A stretch of DNA of 64,000 nt, taken from assembly GCF_000153125.2 (NCBI RefSeq), contig NZ_CM002299.1, positions 2,541,075 through 2,605,074 of the forward strand, in the 5' to 3' direction. Under the pieces are notes generated by a model. The model made no database searches. It was not told the DNA's origin and saw nothing but the letters and a program-made list of their open reading frames with translations. Source of the DNA: Congregibacter litoralis KT71 (GTDB lineage Bacteria; Pseudomonadota; Gammaproteobacteria; Pseudomonadales; Halieaceae). Shown in pieces: positions 52,062 through 64,000 of this stretch (its first letter is position 1; each line of letters begins with the position of its first letter). The translations under genes were made by a program, and so were the position numbers.

Positions 52062-52970
52062 TTAGCCGTGACCGAAGATGTCCGCATCCTCGTGGGCGCG
52101 ACCAATATGCTCAAACTCAAGGCTTGAATGAGAAATACCGAACTGATCTTTCAAGTTCGCCTTGATTTCAATTTTTCTTGCTTCCTGATGCTCCCAATTT
52201 TTGTCATCAAGTACCACATGGCAGTCGAGCGCGACCTCGTGCTCATGCATCTGCCAAAGATGCACGTGATGTACGTCATGAACGCCCACGCTACTGCGTA
52301 GTGCATCGACGACCTCACTGCAGTCGATATCGGGTGGACTACCCAACATCAGGATTCTGATCGGGCCGCCAATTTCTGTCACTGCGAGAAAGAGAATGTA
52401 AATGGCGATACCGATAGTTATTGCCGGATCCGCCCACGACGCTTCGTACAAAAGGATCAGCGTTCCCCCCACGATAACCGCGACGGAAGCCAGCGCGTCA
52501 GAGAGGTTGTGTAGAAAAAGCGCGCGAATGTTGACGCTACCTTTTTGCATGGAGTACGTCAGCCACGCCGTGAGCGTGTCCACGACCAGCGCCACGGAGC
52601 CGAGTACAACCACGGCCCAGCCTTGAACAGCCGGTGGATCGAACATCCGCATGACGCCTTCGTAGATCAGGTATACACCCACCAGAATCAGGGTCGTGTA
52701 GTTGATTAGAGCAGCCACGATTTCAATCCGGCCATAGCCAAAGGTCATTCGCGCATCGGCCGGGCGCCGCGCAACTTTCCGCGCCGCAAAGGCAATGACG
52801 AGCGACGCCATATCGGAAAAGTTGTGCAGGGCATCAGCGATCAAAGCCAGGCTGCCGGCAAAAATGCCGCCCGCAATCTGAACGAGGGTCAGGATCCCGT
52901 TCGCCCAGATGGCGACAGCAACTCGCTTATCATTGGATTCATCTGAGATATTAACGTGGTCGTGGCTCAC
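52062..52970 (-). CDS. czcD: CzcD-type cation diffusion facilitator
   Basis: A 302-residue CDF exporter for Zn/Cd/Co with six helices and a C-terminal cytoplasmic domain. Metal sites are ADALHNFSD in helix II and HNLSDALAS in helix V. The C-terminal part has VHDVHHVHLWQMHEHEVALDCHV. It is transcribed on the minus strand after the PII-like gene and the czcABC genes. The 51921-52061 gap has no gene. Confidence 0.93.
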   Translation of the reverse strand: MSHDHVNISDESNDKRVAVAIWANGILTLVQIAGGIFAGSLALIADALHNFSDMASLVIAFAARKVARRPADARMTFGYGRIEIVAALINYTTLILVGVYLIYEGVMRMFDPPAVQGWAVVVLGSVALVVDTLTAWLTYSMQKGSVNIRALFLHNLSDALASVAVIVGGTLILLYEASWADPAITIGIAIYILFLAVTEIGGPIRILMLGSPPDIDCSEVVDALRSSVGVHDVHHVHLWQMHEHEVALDCHVVLDDKNWEHQEARKIEIKANLKDQFGISHSSLEFEHIGRAHEDADIFGHG

Positions 52971-53062
52971 TGGATTTACCTCGTTTCGTGTTCAATCCAA
53001 AACCCCGGCCACCCCGGCCAGGCGTTTTTTTGGTTCAATACTGCCATCCTTTTTGTACCGAC

Positions 53063-53371
53063 TTAATCCGCGCTTGCGCCGTCGAAAATCGTCACCGCTC
53101 GCTTGAGCTGCGTGACAAACACCCGACCGTCTCCCGGCTTTCCCTCCCCGGTCGTGGCATTCGGGACAACACAGTCGACGACCTGCTACTCGGCGTTGTC
53201 GGCCTCCAGCTCGGTCTTCTCAATCTGCTTGAAACCAACGTTCCTCACGGCGTGGTCATAGGTCCTGCGAGTGACCACAGCGATGTCCGTGACAACCTCC
53301 AATTCGTTTGGTGCGTCGCGGACATCGTCCCGCAAGGTTTCGCGGATGCTGGCTTTGATTTCAATCACCAT
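53063..53371 (-). pseudogene. PII-like (PII-NG type) signalling protein with internal amber codon
   Basis: On the minus strand ATG 53371 opens VIEIKASIRETLRDDVRDA and continues through TYDHAVRNVGF, then TAG at 53188-53186. The same frame continues QVVDCVVPNATTGEGKPGDGRVFVTQ and ends at TAA 53065-53063. The second part is the C-terminal half of a PII-type protein. PII-like proteins of this sort are known beside heavy-metal RND genes. The full frame is 102 codons with one internal stop, so the protein is either lost or a short form. Confidence 0.72.
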
Positions 53372-53553
53372 CTCTCGTCTTTCACATGGCCATTTTTTTT
53401 CGCAATACTGCGAACCTGCGATAAACGCTCGGGCGCACCAGCCGAGTCAGCCGTCGGTAGCCATAGGTGAATTCGCTGTCAGAGGACTTACGGCCCCTGC
53501 CTGTTAGTCCCCGCCCCCGATACAGCCAGTGGAGGCGGGATCTAACCGGTTCG

Positions 53554-56679
<3,126 letters not shown>

Positions 56680-57576
56680 CTAGTGGACGGCTTCTGCGCC
56701 GGATTTCTCGATGTCTGCCTTGATGAGGTAGCTGTTGTCTACCACATAGCGTTCGTTAAGGATCAGGCCGGAAAGCACTTCGGTGAATCGGCCATCCGTG
56801 CGGCCCAACTCGACAGGTCGTACCTCAAAGACATCGCCTTTGCGAACGAACACGACCCGCGACTCATCGAGTGATTGCAGGGCACGGCTCTCGATCACCA
56901 GCGGCGCGTCCATGCGCTCTACCACAATACGTGCTGACACCAGTGCCCCCGGTGAAAGCAGGCCTCTGGCATTCTCAATTTCAGCCCTGGCAATGACGTA
57001 AGGGGAGTTGTCACGCGACGGCACAATATTGCGGATTCTTGCCTCGTGCTGACTATGGCCGGTGTCAATGTGTACCGTTTGCCCGATTGCGATATCGCGT
57101 CGCTGGCCCGGAAAGATTTTCAGTTCCACCCAGAGAGGGTCGAGTCTGGCAACGGTAAACAGCATTTGTGCGTCTGCAAGTTCGCCCACGTTCACGTTGC
57201 GCTGGATCACGGTGCCATCGAGGGGGGATTCCACTGTGTAGGGTTGAAGGCTGTCGCTGGACTCGATAGTGGCCAGTACGTCGCCGGCTTTGACGTCATC
57301 ACCGAGCCTGGCACGAACGTTCGTGACCTGACCGGGGAACCGTGCGCGTATTTGAGTGATCCCGTCGGGATCCGGAACCAGTCGGCCATAGCTGGCGACG
57401 ATGCGCTCCAGGGTACCTGCGCCAGCCGTTGTGCTTTGGATACCCACTTCCTTTGCGATCTGGGGAGATATTTGTGCGGCATGTTGCCCTGTGCCCTTAC
57501 TTTCAGCCGCACGGAGCGATGCTGTAGCCAGCGCACCCGAGCAGACAAGTACGAATAAAAATTGGATGGAATTCAT
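56680..57576 (-). CDS. czcB: CzcB-type periplasmic adaptor
   Basis: A 298-residue membrane fusion protein with a signal peptide. The barrel-sandwich part contains GRLVPDPDGITQIRARFPGQV and GDDVKAGDVLATIESSDSLQPYTVESPLDGTV; the beta-barrel part has GQTVHID. It lacks a long hairpin and the His-rich N-terminus of some CzcB, so it is on the short side for the family. It links CzcA with CzcC and lies 17 bases after czcC. Confidence 0.9.
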   Translation of the reverse strand: MNSIQFLFVLVCSGALATASLRAAESKGTGQHAAQISPQIAKEVGIQSTTAGAGTLERIVASYGRLVPDPDGITQIRARFPGQVTNVRARLGDDVKAGDVLATIESSDSLQPYTVESPLDGTVIQRNVNVGELADAQMLFTVARLDPLWVELKIFPGQRRDIAIGQTVHIDTGHSQHEARIRNIVPSRDNSPYVIARAEIENARGLLSPGALVSARIVVERMDAPLVIESRALQSLDESRVVFVRKGDVFEVRPVELGRTDGRFTEVLSGLILNERYVVDNSYLIKADIEKSGAEAVH

Positions 57577-57593
57577 GATAATAATCCTGTTTT

Positions 57594-58886
57594 TTAACGG
57601 TCAGCGAGGGGCTGTGCCGTGAGTTGTTCGATCAGCGCTTGATTGAAAAGCGCCGTGGTGGCGGCATCGACCAGGGCTAGCTGTGCGGAGAGCAGATCCT
57701 GCTGGGCGGCGGTCCATTCCACATAGCTGTAGCGCCCATTCTCGTAGGCTTCGCGGGTCTGGATGAGCGCCTGGGTCAGGTCGGGAAGCATCTGGTTGCG
57801 GATCTGCTCTACTGCTTCAATACTCTGCTGTCGCATGTGGTAGGCATCGAACAACCGCGAACGAAGCTGTAGCAGCGCATCCGCCCGGCGGTATTCAACT
57901 TCGTTCCGCTGCGCCATCGCTGCCTTCACCTCTCCGCGATTGCGCTGCTTGGCAAACAACGGGATCGAGAACCCGGCAGTCAGCGCGGTATCGCCAATGC
58001 CCTCTAGACGTCGAATTCCCACCTGCCAACGGATGTCACTCTCTGACTCACTGCGCGCCAGCTGAATCTCCGCCTCGCGCAGGCGTTCTTCGCTGGCATA
58101 GACTTCGATAGAGGGGCTCTCGCTGACGCGCTGATACAGGGCTTCAAAGCTGTCGGCAGCATCGGACCGGAACAGGTCGCCCTCAAGTTTTGCAAAGCCC
58201 GGCGCGGTATCCCCCCACAGAGATGCCAAAGCCATCTTCCGGCTCCGGTATTCCGCCTGCAGACGGGACTGTTCGATGCGACGCCTCGTCAGCGCAGCCT
58301 TGGCCCGCAACACCTCGGCCTGCGGCGTGGCCCCTTGTTTGGCGCGATGTGCGACGATGTCGTGCGTAGTCTCGGCCAGCGCGACCGCCTCTCCGGCCAG
58401 CTGGAGCTTTTCCTGCAGAGCCAGGGTCGCGACAAAGCGCTGGGTGACCTGACCCAGCACGTCGAGGGTCTCGGCCCGGCGCTCGGCCTCGACCAAGTTG
58501 AGGCGTGAATCAATGACGCTGACGCGCGACTCACGTTTGCCCCCTAGCTCGAGGACGGATGAGAGGGACAGGGTGTATTCCGCACTGTCGGCCCCCTGCA
58601 GATTGCCACTGCCGAGGAAATCTTCCACCTGCACGCCAGCGATCAGGGCAGGATTCTGATCTGCGGTGATACGGAGACCGTCGAGACCCTGAAATCGTGG
58701 ATCAAATACCTTGAGGCCAGGATTCTGCGCCATGGTCTGCGATAGGGCCGCCGACAGCGAAAGACCAGACCCCTGGGCGAGGGTGACAGACGGATTGACT
58801 GCCAAGGCAAGAATAAAAAGTGACTGGATAACCAGGTGGCACGACATAGCGCGCCGTCCATCTTTCGATGGCAACTTGAAAAGCAT
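57594..58886 (-). CDS. czcC: CzcC-type outer membrane factor
   Basis: A 430-residue TolC-type protein with a signal peptide (cleavage after TLA, near residue 37). Two repeated halves of coiled-coil helices and strands are visible, for example VLELGGKRESRVSVIDSRL and FSIPLFAKQRNRGEVKAAMAQR. It forms the outer-membrane duct of the Czc pump. It precedes czcB in one operon and follows the CzcI-like gene. Confidence 0.9.
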   Translation of the reverse strand: MLFKLPSKDGRRAMSCHLVIQSLFILALAVNPSVTLAQGSGLSLSAALSQTMAQNPGLKVFDPRFQGLDGLRITADQNPALIAGVQVEDFLGSGNLQGADSAEYTLSLSSVLELGGKRESRVSVIDSRLNLVEAERRAETLDVLGQVTQRFVATLALQEKLQLAGEAVALAETTHDIVAHRAKQGATPQAEVLRAKAALTRRRIEQSRLQAEYRSRKMALASLWGDTAPGFAKLEGDLFRSDAADSFEALYQRVSESPSIEVYASEERLREAEIQLARSESESDIRWQVGIRRLEGIGDTALTAGFSIPLFAKQRNRGEVKAAMAQRNEVEYRRADALLQLRSRLFDAYHMRQQSIEAVEQIRNQMLPDLTQALIQTREAYENGRYSYVEWTAAQQDLLSAQLALVDAATTALFNQALIEQLTAQPLADR

Positions 58887-58949
58887 AGAACTGCTCCTAC
58901 GAGAAGCTAAACGACAGTTATTCCCCGGTCGGGGAAGGGTTTCGTAGGA

Positions 58950-59297
58950 TCAGGAGATGGGGGGGCGGTACAGCGACGCTCGAACGCCAGTCGTAAAATT
59001 GGCTTGGAAATCTGTAGACAGCATTTCCATCGCCAATCCGGGTATATCTGTGAGATTGACCATTAATACCACGTGGAAGCAACTGTCGCCATGGTGGCAG
59101 TGTTCCGAATGCATCGGGTTTTTTGGGGAAGGTGTGTCGGCAGGATCCGGCTTTTCCAGCTCCGCCACGTCGTGAAGATACTCGTGATGTTGCGCTTCCG
59201 AGTAATGTTGCTGATCCACATCGGCAAGCGACATCACCGACTGGAAGGCGATCGCTAGGGAGATCAGAACTGTAAACAAGCGCTTGGTCATAGCCAA
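58950..59297 (-). CDS. CzcI-like small periplasmic protein
   Basis: A 115-residue protein with a signal peptide (cleavage after SLA, about residue 25) and a mature part with many His residues (QQHYSEAQHHEYLHD, HSEHCHHGDSCFH). Proteins of this size and composition at the head of czcCBA are called CzcI and are thought to affect expression or sense metal. The start at 59297 begins the minus-strand czc operon. Confidence 0.7.
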   Translation of the reverse strand: MAMTKRLFTVLISLAIAFQSVMSLADVDQQHYSEAQHHEYLHDVAELEKPDPADTPSPKNPMHSEHCHHGDSCFHVVLMVNLTDIPGLAMEMLSTDFQANFTTGVRASLYRPPIS

Positions 59298-60170
59298 GTA
59301 TCATAGCGCACCGCCACCAGTTCTGAAAGAGCGCCAGATGTCACCGGTTATCCAGCAAAGTTCGACGGCCGCCGGGCAGCTTGAAGGGCGAGTGTTTCAT
59401 TAATAGGTTGTGATCAATTGCGGCTATAAACGAGAGAATTACCAGTGGATATTGCTTTGACGTACTTTTTGAGAGCGTGATTGTAAGGTGCAGCAACGCA
59501 CTCTTTAGTCCGGTTAGGGCATGCCTAGCGCGATATGGGCAAGTCATCCGACCGTACATGGCTCAATTTATTTCAATAGCCTCCCCCTCTGACTACATCG
59601 TTCTTCGAGATGGATCATAGCCTGGCTGCTGTGGATGAGGTGCGGGTTAGAGTCGATCGCTGTTTTAGTTGCGGGATACCAATATTTAATGAAGTGTATT
59701 CCTCAATCCTATTGGTGTGGTGGCAACGCAAATCAGCAACGCCGGATACGGTAGTGTTTGCGCCTGTATCATTGTTGCCACTGAACTCCGCTACTGTGCA
59801 CTCAAATCAACACTTCGTACTCACGCCGTCCGGGGGCCGCACGCTGACCGTCGGCCCAGATGCACCCGCAAATCGTTTATCATGCTGCCACTGGCGCTGT
59901 CTTCGTCACACGCCTGGGGCGCCGCTGCCGTGACCATCGTCTTCCAGTCCCTAGTGGAACTGTTTGGTCTGGTTATCTACCTCAGGGTTGTCCTGCGGTT
60001 GATCGGAAAAGACCGATCAATCCTTCGACATTACAGGCTGCCCAGTATCGATTCAACGTCCAATCGTGTCGTCCCGGCAGTGTTGACTGCTATACCGGTT
60101 ATTGGAGCGGTGTGCTGCAGATCACCAAATTTTCCTGTGAGCTAAACTGCCTTCACGCGTTTCGGCTGCC
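59298..60170. other. 873-base region without a recognised gene
   Basis: It should carry the promoter of the minus-strand czc operon. A plus-strand frame near 59881-60145 contains one hydrophobic stretch (VFQSLVELFGLVIYLRVVLRL) but has no good start and no family. It may be a gene fragment. No IS-like end or terminator was found. Confidence 0.4.
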
Positions 60171-60506
60171 TTAAAAGTCATTGGTGCCCCTCGCTTCAAT
60201 GACGTTCCCCTTCATGCCTATTTTCAAATACACCATCTCCTGTGCACTTTTGTTGGTCACGCTCACCACGTAAAACCCATCTTTACTGTCCACGACGTCG
60301 ATATTTTCGATCGAAACTGACTTCCAGCCCGAATCCAGCTGCCCGACCTGGAAGCCCATATCTTTGAATGTCATTTGTTTAACGGTTTTATTGGCAATCT
60401 GTACCGCTGCATCTTCACTAATGACGCCGTGGTCATCATGTGCCATCAGCACGCTGATCGGGGTAGTCAGAGTAAGTAGCAGCATCGAGCGTAAAATCAG
60501 TTTCAT
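60171..60506 (-). CDS. DUF6488-type periplasmic protein
   Basis: A 111-residue protein with a signal peptide (residues 1-22, before HDDHG) and a small folded part: ISEDAAVQIANKTVKQM, GWKSVSIENIDVVDSKDGFYVVSV and a final MVYLKIGMKGNVIEARGTNDF. It has the look of DUF6488 proteins, which occur beside HupE-type and RND genes. It is the last gene of the module HupE, membrane anchor, DUF6488. The HDDHG start of the mature protein may bind metal. Confidence 0.75.
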   Translation of the reverse strand: MKLILRSMLLLTLTTPISVLMAHDDHGVISEDAAVQIANKTVKQMTFKDMGFQVGQLDSGWKSVSIENIDVVDSKDGFYVVSVTNKSAQEMVYLKIGMKGNVIEARGTNDF

Positions 60507-60540
60507 GATGTTCTCCTACGAGGATCCAAGGGTTTTAGTG

Positions 60541-61062
60541 CTATAAGCCGATGATTTGATATTGGCCATTAACGATAAGCTGGATGGCGACGGGTTTAGT
60601 GCTGGTGTTTTTCCAGTACCAGCCGTGCGAACCAGTGAAGGGTGCTGTAAAACTGCCCTCCATACTGTCAAGGGTAGCAATGGCATAGCTTTCAAAATAA
60701 CCGGTGGTATCGCCCTCAGGCTCGCCGTGTAGGTCGAAGTACAGAGGCTCGCCGTCGGTGATCCATTCATAGAACAGTTTGTCATGCTGGTTCATACGAA
60801 ATTTGTATTCGATGCCCTCGCCGGCAGGTACTGTGACTTCTACTACCTGTTCCGGGTCAGCGCTGACGATCTCAGGCTGGGGCGGACTGGTCGTCGTTTC
60901 CGCAGCGTCAGCTAGCAAGGTGAGTCCGAGCTTCTGACCGACACCCGTGGGATCGATATTGTATTCAGCGGGTAATATCAGGGTAACCAGTGCAATTGCC
61001 GCTATCAGCACTGCTATGAGAGTCGCCTTGATCAGCGTTGTTAAATCTATGAGGTGTTGCAT
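60541..61062 (-). CDS. Transmembrane-anchor protein of the HupE module
   Basis: A 173-residue protein with one N-terminal helix (LIKATLIAVLIAAIALVTLILP) and a periplasmic beta-rich domain containing VTVPAGEGIEYKFRMNQHDKLFYEWITDGEPLYFDLHGEP and GSHGWYWKN. Such proteins are annotated only as transmembrane anchor proteins. The domain pattern resembles a jelly-roll that could bind metal through its His residues. It follows hupE by 17 bases. Confidence 0.75.
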   Translation of the reverse strand: MQHLIDLTTLIKATLIAVLIAAIALVTLILPAEYNIDPTGVGQKLGLTLLADAAETTTSPPQPEIVSADPEQVVEVTVPAGEGIEYKFRMNQHDKLFYEWITDGEPLYFDLHGEPEGDTTGYFESYAIATLDSMEGSFTAPFTGSHGWYWKNTSTKPVAIQLIVNGQYQIIGL

Positions 61063-61079
61063 GTTATCTCTCAGCATAA

Positions 61080-64000
<2,921 letters not shown>

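Noticed and set aside
59717..60145. Frame of 142 codons upstream of czcI
   Set aside because: One hydrophobic stretch only, poor start and no recognised family.

Overview
The window reads as a mosaic of an integrative and conjugative element (ICE) backbone and a very large heavy-metal resistance region from a proteobacterium, most likely a marine or sediment gammaproteobacterium. The lineage call is inference: it rests on proteobacterial family content, moderate GC, TonB receptor and TPR-sulfotransferase genes, and the ICE type. No rRNA, tRNA or CRISPR array was seen.

Layout. (1) 1-5641, minus strand: the conjugation end of a PFGI-1/SPI-7/ICEclc-like ICE, with traD coupling protein, PFL_4695-type protein, lytic transglycosylase, PFL_4693-type protein, a small membrane protein and PilL, plus a tyrosine integrase. 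(2) 5642-6648: a long leader upstream of the integrase with hairpins, two strong Shine-Dalgarno sites facing minimal ORFs, and two large perfect inverted repeats. (3) 6649-14336: metal cargo, with a DmeF exporter, an arsenic operon (arsR, arsI, arsC, acr3), a decayed IS91-like element, and a short mer operon (merR, merT, merP, GDCCVxC protein) without merA. (4) 14540-21476, minus strand: the ICE replication/partition module (radC, DUF3577, ParM-like, small protein, PFL_4669-type, STY4528-type, DUF2857, small protein, ParB). parA, dnaB, ssb and topB, usual in such modules, are not seen. (5) 21477-37893: copper cargo, with a Cu ATPase, a frameshifted APC permease, a K+ channel, a glutaredoxin-MauE fusion divergent from csoR, and a cusCBA system followed by a CusF-like lipoprotein and a PepSY protein. 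(6) 37882-46691: a 0.7-kb direct duplication of copper genes flanking a foreign 7.4-kb cassette (two secreted NTF2-like proteins, a TetR regulator, a TonB receptor, a TPR-sulfotransferase) with IS256, IS3 and VapC remnants. (7) 46106-49886: the intact His/Met-rich protein, cytochrome c, multicopper oxidase and CopB. (8) 50299-64000: a MerR-controlled CDF exporter with a methyltransferase, CzcD, a PII-like protein with an internal amber codon, czcABC with a CzcI-like protein, then a DUF6488/membrane-anchor/HupE module joined to a second czcA that runs off the window.

How the parts work together. As(V) is reduced by ArsC and As(III) exported by Acr3, while ArsI would break organoarsenicals. Copper is handled in the cytoplasm (ATPase, CsoR), across the envelope (CusCBA, CusF) and in the periplasm (multicopper oxidase, CopB, cytochrome c, His/Met-rich protein). 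Zn/Co/Cd/Ni are handled by DmeF, CzcD, the MerR-linked CDF and two Czc systems. Several genes carry single-base deletions in short homopolymers (APC permease, cusC, cusB), which could be real decay or sequencing error.

The most unusual signals are: a 27-nt box shared by the integrase and DUF3577 leaders whose hairpin differs only by a compensatory base pair; the start-stop ORFs in the integrase leader; the direct-repeat-flanked cassette resembling a single-crossover insertion; and the HupE/anchor/DUF6488 module beside czcA.
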